Positions 1-7,545 of a stretch of DNA of 64,000 nt are shown piece by piece. The notes under the pieces are model-generated. The model had not been told where the DNA came from, did not search any database, and worked only from the letters and a program-made list of their open reading frames with translations. The stretch comes from Opitutaceae bacterium (GTDB lineage Bacteria > Verrucomicrobiota > Verrucomicrobiia > Opitutales > Opitutaceae), in the NCBI GenBank assembly GCA_027485815.1, contig JAIXQE010000086.1:1-64000 (forward strand). The letters are read 5' to 3'. A program made the translations under genes and the position numbers. Each line of letters opens with the position of its first letter. Positions within the stretch are counted from its first letter, which is position 1.

Positions 1-1145
1 AGGCGCGCCTGCTGCTCCTCCCCCCGCTGCTCGCCGCGCTCGTCGCCGCGGGAGCCACTCCCTCCGATCCCGCGGCGGACGCGGAGGGGTTCGCGCTGCC
101 CCAACCCGGCCGGGTCTTCACGTTCCCTCGGGACCACGGCAGCCATCCGGACTTCCTCCTCGAATGGTGGTACGTCACCGGCCACCTCGCCGCCGCGGCG
201 GATCCGGAGCGACGCTTCGGTTTCCAGGCCACCTTCTTCCGCCAGGCCGCACCGCGGCCGCACGCGGGCGTGCCGGCGGGCACCTTCGGCCGCGATCAGT
301 TGTTCCTCGCTCACATGGCGCTACTCGATGTCCGCACGGGCGCCTTCCGCCACGAGGAGCGCCTCCACCGCGAGGGCTGGGCCGCGGGCGCCGCCCCCGA
401 AACCCTCGACGTGCGCAACGGCGACTGGAGCCTGCGCCTGCGGCCCGCGGGCGGCCCGGGCGAACCCGAGCGCATCGACCTCCGCGGCGGCGTCCGGGCC
501 GAGGTCGCGCTGCGGCTGCTCCTTGAGGCCCGCAAACCCCTCGTGGTCTTTGGCGAGGACGGTGTGTCCCGCAAGGGCGCGGAAACCGCGGCGGCCAGCC
601 ATTACCTCACCTTCACCCGACTCGCGGCGAGCGGCGTCCTGCGCCTGGCCGGCGCGAACGGCCCGGAGGAAGTGGCCGTCACCGGCGAGGCCTGGCTCGA
701 CCACGAGTTCAGCAGCAGCCAACTCGGCTCCGGGCAGGTGGGGTGGGACTGGCTCAGCGTGCACCTGCGCGACGGGCGCGAGGTGATGCTCTACCGGCTG
801 CGGCGCGCCGACGGCACGGCAGACTCGGCCTCGCGCCTCACGTGGGTCGACGCCGCCGGCCGGACCAGCATCCAGCCGTTCACCTGGGAAGTCCGGCGGG
901 CCTGGCGCAGTCCCGCCACCGGCGCGGCCTACCCCACCCGCGTTCGCGTGCGGACGACCGACCCGGCGACCGGAGCTGAGGTGGTCCTCGACGTCGAACC
1001 GTTGGCCGAGGACCAGGAACTCACCGGCGCGCTGGGCGGCATCCCGTACTGGGAAGGCGCGTGCCGGATCCAGGGCGCGGACGGCGCGGAACTCGGGCGC
1101 GGCTACCTCGAGTTGACCGGCCACGCGCGGCCCCTGCGCCTGTGA
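1..1145 (+). CDS. Lipocalin-like carotenoid 1,2-hydratase (CrtC/AttH) family protein, 5' partial
   Basis: The gene is already open at the first base; the reading frame begins at position 3 and continues to TGA at 1143-1145, so about 381 codons are visible and the start lies upstream. The first visible residues are a hydrophobic, leucine/alanine-rich stretch that looks like the end of a signal peptide. It is followed by the family hallmark EWWYVTGHL, and near the C-terminus by YWEGACRI and GYLELTG. These motifs define the secreted two-lipocalin-domain AttH/CrtC family. Characterised relatives hydrate carotenoid intermediates, but most exported members are of unknown substrate, so a carotenoid role here is only an inference. 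It is convergent with the haem protein that ends at 1165. Confidence 0.85.
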   Translation, partial: ARLLLLPPLLAALVAAGATPSDPAADAEGFALPQPGRVFTFPRDHGSHPDFLLEWWYVTGHLAAAADPERRFGFQATFFRQAAPRPHAGVPAGTFGRDQLFLAHMALLDVRTGAFRHEERLHREGWAAGAAPETLDVRNGDWSLRLRPAGGPGEPERIDLRGGVRAEVALRLLLEARKPLVVFGEDGVSRKGAETAAASHYLTFTRLAASGVLRLAGANGPEEVAVTGEAWLDHEFSSSQLGSGQVGWDWLSVHLRDGREVMLYRLRRADGTADSASRLTWVDAAGRTSIQPFTWEVRRAWRSPATGAAYPTRVRVRTTDPATGAEVVLDVEPLAEDQELTGALGGIPYWEGACRIQGADGAELGRGYLELTGHARPLRL

Positions 1146-1164
1146 CGCCGGCGCACGCGGGGGC

Positions 1165-4100
1165 TCATTCGCCCGGTCCGCGCGGCGCTCCGGAACGTCC
1201 GCCACGCCCGCCCTTGAGGCTGGCGAGGTAGGCGACGAGGTCGCGCAGCTCCCGTGGCTGCAGCACCCCTTCCATCGGCGGCATGATGGAGACCGGCGGG
1301 GTCCGCGCGGCCACCTCGGCGAGCGGCAGGCGGCGTCGCTGGCCGTCGAACAGGCGCACCGTGAGCTCCGTCGCGGACTCGGCCGCGAGCGTGCCGGTGA
1401 CCTCGGTGCCATCGCGCAGCGTGACGTTCACGATGCCGTAGCCCTCGGCGATCCGCGCGGAGGGCTGCAGGAGGGACTCCAGCAGGTAGGCGGCGTCGCG
1501 CTGGCTGCCGATGGCGCGCAGCGAGGGCCCGACCTCGGAACCGGCCGACGACTCGAAGTTGTGGCAGGCGGTGCAGTTGGCTGCGAGGTGGTTGGCGGCC
1601 AGGTCCCGGCCGCGCGCGACGTCGCCACCGGCCAGCAGTTCCCGGCGCGCGCGGGCCGCCGGGGACGCCGCATGGGTTTCGAGGCTCGCCGCGAGGGCGG
1701 GCCGGGCGGCGGCGCGCGCGCGCAACGCCTCGAGCAACTCGAGCCGCACGCCGTCGTCGACCCGATCGGCAGCGAGCTCCCGGGCCCACTCCTCGAGTTG
1801 CGCGTCAGCCGCGGGCGTCGCCACGGCCGCCAAGGCAGCGATCGCGGGCTGGCGCTCGGGAACCGGGCGCCCGGTCCAGGCCTCGCGGGCGACCGGCACG
1901 AGACGTTCCGGAGCGAGGCGCGGGAGCAGTTCGAGGGCGGCCTGGAACAGCGGGCCCGGGGACCCGGCCGCCAACGCGAGGTCGAGGGCGCGGCGGGCGT
2001 CGGGTCCCGAGTCGCCCTCCCCGGCCAGCAGGCGCAGCGCCTGGGCGCGCAGCGCGGGGGCCGCGCCGGCGTCGGCCACCATCGCCGCGACCCCGGCCGC
2101 GCCGGGACGCAGGCCGTGGGCGATGACGATCTCGATCGCGCGCGTGCGGAGCGCGGCGTCTCCGAGCCCGAGGAGCGCATCGAGCCGTGCGGTCAGGACC
2201 GCGGCGATCGGCTCGGGCCGCAGCGTGCGGGCCCAGCCGTCGAAAGGATCGAGGCGCGGGGGCGTCGCCCAGAGCCGCAGGGCCCCGAGGGCCTCGCTCC
2301 GGGCGGCAGCCGGCGCAGACGGCGCGAGGGCGAAGGCCAGCAGCCGTTCCGCCGCCGCGGGCGTGCCGACGCGGAGGTTGGCGTAGAGGGCGCGGCGCAG
2401 CGTGGGCTCGTCCCGGGGCGGCGTCGCGAGTAGCGCGGCCAGGCGCGGCAGGGCGGCCGGGAGCGACTCGTCGTCGTAGATCGCGCGCGCGGCCTCCGCC
2501 ACCACGAGCGGGTCCGCGTCCGCGAGGAAGTCGGCCACCCCGGCGTCGGCACGGCGGCGCAGCGCGACGACCGCCGCGAGGCGCACCCGGGGGGAAGGGT
2601 GCAGCACGCGCGCCAGCAGGTCCGCGCGGTCGGCGCACCCGGCAAGGCCCATCACCGCCGCGTGGCGGAGTACCGGGTCATCCCCGGCGGCCTCGGCGAG
2701 GGCGAACAGCGGCTCGACCGCGGGGCGCAGGGCAAACTTGCCCACCGCGATCGCGGCCTGGAGGCGCACGCGCGGCGAGACGTCCGCCAGCAGCGGAAGC
2801 AGCGCGGCGCCGTGGCCGCGGGCGGCCGCGGTGGCGGCGTCCCCGAGGACCTTCGCGGCCTGCGCGCGGACCTCGTCCTCCGGATCGCGCAGGAGCGCGA
2901 GCACGCCGGCCGGTTCCGCCGCCCCGCGGCGGAGCAGTTGGCCGTAGCCCCAGAGCGCGTGGTACCGTGCGAGCGGCGCCGTGCGGGCGGCGGTGGCGAC
3001 GGCGAGCAGTTCCCCGTGGCGACCGCGGCGGGCCAGCTCCAGCTGGGCCCCTTGGCGCACGCGCTGGTCGGGGTTACCCAGGTGACCGGCCAGCTCGAGG
3101 TGGGAGCGGTCCGCGAAGCCCGCGCGCAACAGCTCCGCCGTCCGCGCGCGGAGCGGGTTCCGCACGTCCTCGCGCGCGTCGACCCGCCAGAGGGCGCCGA
3201 GCCCGTCGAGCGGATACCCACCCATCCAGTCGACCATCATGAGCGCGCCATCAGGGTGCCACGCCATCCCGATCCCCATCACGCCGTCGTTGAGGATGCG
3301 CGCGCCGGTCATCCGGTAGGTCGCACCGGCCGGCTCGGCGTGGAACCCGCGCAGCTTGCCGGAAGGAAACTCGTTGAGCAGGAACAGTCCCGCCTGCGGG
3401 GCGCCGAGCGCCGTGCCGGGATTGAAGCGGAAGCCGGCGGGACCGTCGGAATAGCTCAGCAGCGGCGGCAGCAGGTAGGCCGCCTGCCCCGGGAACCGCG
3501 GCTGCCACAGTCCCTCGCGCATCCACGGGCTGTCGGTCCGCAGGTACTGGTAATTGCAGCGCCAGCCGCTGTCGCTGCCCTCGACCAGGTGCACGAAGCG
3601 TTCCCGCTCGCCGGGCTGGTCCGCATCGTTGTCGACACCGATGAGGTCCCCGACCTCGTTGAACGCCGGCTCCTGCACGTTGCGGTTGCCGCGCGTGAAC
3701 ACCTCGAACCCGGAGCCGTCGAGCTCCATCCGCAGGGTGGCGCCCTCGTTGGGGAAGGCGAAGCGCCGGCCCTCGCGGGAGACCACGTTGCCGCCCTTGT
3801 CCCCGATGCTCCAGTAGAGACGGCCGTCCGGGCCGACGACGAGGCCGTGCATGTCGTGACCCGCGTAGGCGATGTGCACGCCGAAGCCGGTGGCGACCAC
3901 CTCGCGCTCGTCGGCCACGCCGTCGTCGTCCGTGTCGCGGAAGCGCCAGACGTCGGGCGCGATGGTCGCATAGAGCCAGCCGTCGTGCCAGAGGACGCCC
4001 GCGGCGATGCCGGTGACCTCGGTGTTGAAACCCTCGGCGAAGACGGTGATGCGGTCCGCGGTGCCGTCGCCGTCGGTGTCGCGCAGCTGGTAGATCCGCT

Positions 4101-4506
4101 CGGAGTGATGGGTGAGGTCGCGCCAGTCGATGGAGCCGTCGCCGTTGTGGTCCGCGAGCATCCCGCGGGGGGCGCGGAGGCGGCCCGGGGCCAGCTCCCG
4201 CTGGTAGAACTCGCGCTTGGCCTCGACCGAGGTGAAGCCGACGTCGTCCGGGATCCACTGGGTGTGCTCGCGGATGTCGAGGTCCCCGACCTTGCGGCGG
4301 GTGGTGGCGGCCACGTAGACGCGGCCCGCGGGGTCCACGGCGCAGGCGACGGGATCAGGGACGTTGAGGGCGCCGGACCACTTGTGGAGCACGAGTTCGC
4401 CGGTGGCGGGCGCGGCGCGGTCGGGGCTGCGGGTCTGACGGTCCTCGGCGGCGCCCGAGGGGAGCGCGCCAAGCAGGAGGAGGAGCAGGGAGAAGGGCCG
4501 GGGCAT
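1165..4506 (-). CDS. Secreted PVC-type haem c / HEAT-repeat dehydrogenase-like protein
   Basis: A protein of 1113 aa starting MPRPFSLLLLLLGALP, a clear signal peptide, which fixes the start at 4506; the open frame runs far upstream through the neighbouring sulfatases but without meaning. The first ~400 residues resemble the beta-propeller 'membrane-bound dehydrogenase' domain of Planctomycetes and Verrucomicrobia, including Asp-rich DHNGDGSIDWRD and DTDGDGTADR stretches that look like calcium loops. The middle is a long run of alanine/leucine HEAT-like repeats. The C-terminus has one CTACH haem c motif near residue 977 followed by a conserved cytochrome tail with SIMPPMEG. Such proteins are thought to transfer electrons from periplasmic oxidation of sugars or sugar alcohols, but substrates are generally unknown. 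It is the last of three genes running from 7501 to 1165 together with two sulfatases, suggesting a shared glycan-related role. Confidence 0.85.
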   Translation of the reverse strand: MPRPFSLLLLLLGALPSGAAEDRQTRSPDRAAPATGELVLHKWSGALNVPDPVACAVDPAGRVYVAATTRRKVGDLDIREHTQWIPDDVGFTSVEAKREFYQRELAPGRLRAPRGMLADHNGDGSIDWRDLTHHSERIYQLRDTDGDGTADRITVFAEGFNTEVTGIAAGVLWHDGWLYATIAPDVWRFRDTDDDGVADEREVVATGFGVHIAYAGHDMHGLVVGPDGRLYWSIGDKGGNVVSREGRRFAFPNEGATLRMELDGSGFEVFTRGNRNVQEPAFNEVGDLIGVDNDADQPGERERFVHLVEGSDSGWRCNYQYLRTDSPWMREGLWQPRFPGQAAYLLPPLLSYSDGPAGFRFNPGTALGAPQAGLFLLNEFPSGKLRGFHAEPAGATYRMTGARILNDGVMGIGMAWHPDGALMMVDWMGGYPLDGLGALWRVDAREDVRNPLRARTAELLRAGFADRSHLELAGHLGNPDQRVRQGAQLELARRGRHGELLAVATAARTAPLARYHALWGYGQLLRRGAAEPAGVLALLRDPEDEVRAQAAKVLGDAATAAARGHGAALLPLLADVSPRVRLQAAIAVGKFALRPAVEPLFALAEAAGDDPVLRHAAVMGLAGCADRADLLARVLHPSPRVRLAAVVALRRRADAGVADFLADADPLVVAEAARAIYDDESLPAALPRLAALLATPPRDEPTLRRALYANLRVGTPAAAERLLAFALAPSAPAAARSEALGALRLWATPPRLDPFDGWARTLRPEPIAAVLTARLDALLGLGDAALRTRAIEIVIAHGLRPGAAGVAAMVADAGAAPALRAQALRLLAGEGDSGPDARRALDLALAAGSPGPLFQAALELLPRLAPERLVPVAREAWTGRPVPERQPAIAALAAVATPAADAQLEEWARELAADRVDDGVRLELLEALRARAAARPALAASLETHAASPAARARRELLAGGDVARGRDLAANHLAANCTACHNFESSAGSEVGPSLRAIGSQRDAAYLLESLLQPSARIAEGYGIVNVTLRDGTEVTGTLAAESATELTVRLFDGQRRRLPLAEVAARTPPVSIMPPMEGVLQPRELRDLVAYLASLKGGRGGRSGAPRGPGE

Positions 4507-4574
4507 CACGGCCGGAAACGTTGCCGGCCGGGCGCCGCCTTGTCGCGCCCGAAGTGCACCCGCCGCCCGCTCCT

Positions 4575-6050
4575 TCAGCGCCGGGCGGGAGCGGCCTTGC
4601 GGGCCCCGGTCTCGGGGCGCGCGGGCGGACCGAAGTACGGATACGTGTCCCACGCGTCGTGGGCCGGATCGGTCCGCGGGTCGCGGGTCTCGCGCATCCA
4701 GCGCTCCACGCGGTCGCGGAGTTCGCGGCGCGCCTCGGCGTGCGCGGGGTCGGCGGCCAGGTTGCGCAATTGGTGCGGGTCGGTACGGAGATCGTAAAGT
4801 TCCTCGGCGGGCCGGCGGTCGAGCGCCCAGGCGCGGAACGACGCGAGGTCGGGGCGGGCGGCGCCCTGGACGAGGAGGTCCTTCAAAGGCGAGAGATCGA
4901 CGTCCCCATACGGGCCCACCGAGTGGTACAGGTCCGGATCGCCGGCGGGCCAGCGGTCCGGCCGCAGGTTCCAGAGGTACAGGTGATCGCGGGTGCGGAT
5001 GCCGCGCACGGGGTAGCTGAGGTCGCCGCGGCGGACGTTCGCGTGCCGCTCCCGCTCGAGGAAGACCGCGTCGCGCCGCACGGCATCGGGGCGGTTGAGG
5101 ATGAGGTCGGCGAAGCCGCGCCCGGTCATCTCCGGCTGCACGGGCAGGCCGGCGAGCTCGAGGAAGGTGGGGGCGAGGTCGGTGAGGCTGATGAATTCCG
5201 GCCGCACCTTGCCCGCGGCCAGCCGCCGGCCCCAGCGGACCGCGAAGGGCACGCGCGTCCCCGTGTCGTAGCAGTTGGCGAGGCCACGCGGCATCTGCCA
5301 GCCATTGTCGCTGGTGTAGATCACGACGGTGTCCTCCAGCAGGCCGGCCGCCTCGAGGCGGGCGAGATCCGCGCCGACCGCCGCGTCCATCCGCCCCACG
5401 CTGGCGTAGTAGGCGAGCAGGGTGGAGCGGGTGACCGGATCGTCGGGAAACTGGGGCGGGACCACCAGGCGGGACGCATCGAGGCCGGCGTGGTCGGCGG
5501 GGTCGTAGCGCCAGCGGTGGCGGGCAGTGTCGGTGTTGCCCAGCCAGAAGAAGAAGGGGCGGGAGCGATCGCGTCCGCGGAGGAAGGCGGCGAGGTCCGC
5601 GTGCTCGGGGCCGGCGGGGTTGGTCGGCCACCCGGAGTCGCGGAAATTGCCGGGGCTCCAGCCCTTGCCGGTGAAGCCCACCTCGTAGCCGCCGCGGGCG
5701 AGGAGGTCGGTGAAGACGACGAGGCTCCGGTCGAAGCGGCTCCAGAGGTTCGCAGCGTCGGCCAGCTGGTGGGCGGCGCGGCCGGTGAGCAGGCTGGCGC
5801 GGGTCGGCGAGCAGGACGGGACGGGGCAGAAGGCGTGTTCGAACACGACGCCCTCGCGGGCCAGACGGTCGAAGACCGGGGTGCGGGCGACCGGGTCGCC
5901 GAGGGCGCCGGCGTGGGGCCAGCCCCAGTTGTCCGCCAACACGAGGAGGATGTTTGGGCGCGCCGGGTCGGCGGCGGCGAGCGGCGCGGCGGCCGCGAGG
6001 CACAGGGCGAACAGCGCGGGGGCGAGGAGCGGGAGCAGCGGGCGGGTCAT
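4575..6050 (-). CDS. Exported sulfatase (S1 family)
   Basis: A 491-aa type I sulfatase. The start is placed at MTRPLLPLLAPALFALCL because this gives a good signal peptide (cleavage near AAADPA) and begins only 5 bp after the stop of the upstream sulfatase. The formylglycine motif is C80-S-P-T-R84 within CSPTRASLLTG, and the N-terminal metal site reads LADNWG (D40, N41), the common DN variant. A second conserved block YTSDNGWQ lies mid-protein. The enzyme should hydrolyse a sulfate ester in the periplasm after Cys80 is converted to formylglycine by a maturase not present in this window. The substrate cannot be assigned from sequence alone; the neighbouring receptor and second sulfatase suggest a sulfated polysaccharide. 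Confidence 0.92.
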   Translation of the reverse strand: MTRPLLPLLAPALFALCLAAAAPLAAADPARPNILLVLADNWGWPHAGALGDPVARTPVFDRLAREGVVFEHAFCPVPSCSPTRASLLTGRAAHQLADAANLWSRFDRSLVVFTDLLARGGYEVGFTGKGWSPGNFRDSGWPTNPAGPEHADLAAFLRGRDRSRPFFFWLGNTDTARHRWRYDPADHAGLDASRLVVPPQFPDDPVTRSTLLAYYASVGRMDAAVGADLARLEAAGLLEDTVVIYTSDNGWQMPRGLANCYDTGTRVPFAVRWGRRLAAGKVRPEFISLTDLAPTFLELAGLPVQPEMTGRGFADLILNRPDAVRRDAVFLERERHANVRRGDLSYPVRGIRTRDHLYLWNLRPDRWPAGDPDLYHSVGPYGDVDLSPLKDLLVQGAARPDLASFRAWALDRRPAEELYDLRTDPHQLRNLAADPAHAEARRELRDRVERWMRETRDPRTDPAHDAWDTYPYFGPPARPETGARKAAPARR

Positions 6051-6055
6051 TTGGA

Positions 6056-7501
6056 TCAAGGGGCGGGCGTCGCGCGGCGGGCGAGCTCGGCGGCGAAGGC
6101 GGCGACGACGGGGGCAAGCGTCGGGTCGTCGGCCAAGTTGCGGGTCTCGGCCGGATCGACGGCGTGGTCGTACAACTCCCGCGCAACGAGGGCCCCGGAA
6201 TCGAGCTCGCGCCACTCGACGTAACGGTGGCGCTCGTCGCGGAGCGCGCGACCCATCTGGGCGGCCTGGCCGTACGAGGGGCGCGGGTGCTGGGTGGCGG
6301 CGAAGCGCGCGCCAGGAGCGGCGGGATCCCGCAGCTGGGGTACGAGGCTGCGGCCCTCGGTGCCCGCCGGGGCGGGCAGTCCGCCGAGTTCGGCGAGCGT
6401 CGGGTAGAGGTCGAGGAGTTCAGCGAGGCCCGGCGCGGCGCCGCCGGCGCGGGCGACCCCGGGGGCAGCGATCAGCAGCGGCACGCGGGCATCGAGCTCG
6501 TAATTGCTGGTCTTGCCCCAGAGCGCGTGTTCCCCGAGGTGGAAGCCGTGGTCGCTCCAGAAGACCACGATCGTCCGTTCGGCGAGCCCGAGGCGCTCCA
6601 GCTCGTCAAGCACGCGCCCCACCTGCGCATCGAGGAAGCTCACGCAGGCGAGGTAACCGTGGCGGAGCTCGGCCACCAGCTCGGGGGCGAGCGGCCCCGC
6701 CTTGGGGATGCCGGCGTAGCCGCGGAGCTCCGTGCCGGGATGGGCGGCGAGGGCGGGGGCACCGGCGGGCGCGGCGGGCGGCGCGGGCGGGGCGAGGCGG
6801 GCGCGGTCGTAGAGGTCCCAGTAGCGGCGGGGCGCGTTGAACGGCAGGTGCGGCTTCCAGAAACCGACCCCGAGGAAGAACGGTTCGGGCCGCGCGGCGA
6901 GCTCGCGCAGGCGCGCGACCGCGGCGGCGGCGATGCGGCCGTCGAGGTAGGCCTCGTCGGGCACGTCGAGGCACTGCACGGCCGCGCCCTTGGCCCGGGG
7001 CGCGGCCGCGTCGGCGGGCCAGACCCAATCCGCCCAATGGGGGCCGTCGGCGAAGCGGGGCGGCTCGGACCACGAGGGCGGGTCGCTGAACGGGAACGGC
7101 GGCTTCGCGCCCGACTCGTTATGGAAGAGCTTGCCGAGGCCCACCGTGGTGTAGCCATGGAGCCGGAAGTGCTGCGGCAGGGTGACCACGTCCGGGAGCG
7201 TCTCGCGGAAGTGCCGGCGCAGGTCCCAGACGCGGAGGGTGTCGGGCCGTCGTCCGGTGAGGACGGAGGCGCGGGACGGGTTGCAGACCGCCTGCTGGCA
7301 GTAGGCGCGGGTGAAGCGGACGCCGCGCCGCGCGAGGGCGTCGAGGTGGGGCGTGCGGGCCTCCGGGTGCCCGTAGGCGCCGAGATCCGTCCGCAGGTCG
7401 TCCGCGGCGAGGAACAGGACGTTGGGCCGCGGCGCGGGGGCAGCCGGCACGGCCACGGCCAACAGGGCGGGCCAGAGGGCGGGGAACAGGCGGCGGAGCA
7501 T
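6056..7501 (-). CDS. Exported sulfatase, iduronate-2-sulfatase-like
   Basis: A 481-aa protein with signal peptide (MLRRLFPALWPALLAVAVPA) and sulfatase fold. PNVLFLAADDLRTDLGAYG supplies the metal aspartates D34/D35, and the formylglycine motif is C73-N-P-S-R77 (CNPSRASVLTGRRPDT). The DDLR-D-LGAYG and TGRRPDT combination, and the later VGFWKPHLPF and FWSDHGFHLGEH, are typical of the iduronate-2-sulfatase branch, which acts on 2-O-sulfated uronic acids in glycosaminoglycans; exact specificity is an inference. The gene lies 44 bp downstream of a TonB-dependent receptor gene on the same strand and is followed after 5 bp by another sulfatase, so receptor, two sulfatases and the haem protein probably form one transcription unit. 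Confidence 0.92.
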   Translation of the reverse strand: MLRRLFPALWPALLAVAVPAAPAPRPNVLFLAADDLRTDLGAYGHPEARTPHLDALARRGVRFTRAYCQQAVCNPSRASVLTGRRPDTLRVWDLRRHFRETLPDVVTLPQHFRLHGYTTVGLGKLFHNESGAKPPFPFSDPPSWSEPPRFADGPHWADWVWPADAAAPRAKGAAVQCLDVPDEAYLDGRIAAAAVARLRELAARPEPFFLGVGFWKPHLPFNAPRRYWDLYDRARLAPPAPPAAPAGAPALAAHPGTELRGYAGIPKAGPLAPELVAELRHGYLACVSFLDAQVGRVLDELERLGLAERTIVVFWSDHGFHLGEHALWGKTSNYELDARVPLLIAAPGVARAGGAAPGLAELLDLYPTLAELGGLPAPAGTEGRSLVPQLRDPAAPGARFAATQHPRPSYGQAAQMGRALRDERHRYVEWRELDSGALVARELYDHAVDPAETRNLADDPTLAPVVAAFAAELARRATPAP

Positions 7502-7545
7502 CGGGGCCTGGGGCACGACGCGCGGCAGAACCGGCGGCGGGCGGG

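Noticed and set aside
2599-4797. 732-codon open frame on the plus strand opposite the haem protein
   Set aside because: Composition typical of antisense frames in GC-rich DNA (Val/Ala/Gly/Arg/Glu repeats), no domain, fully inside a well supported gene.
4507-6186. Upstream extension of the haem protein gene, giving a 1673-aa open frame on the minus strand
   Set aside because: The extra sequence is a Pro/Arg-rich shadow of the sulfatase gene; the true N-terminus is the signal peptide at 4506.
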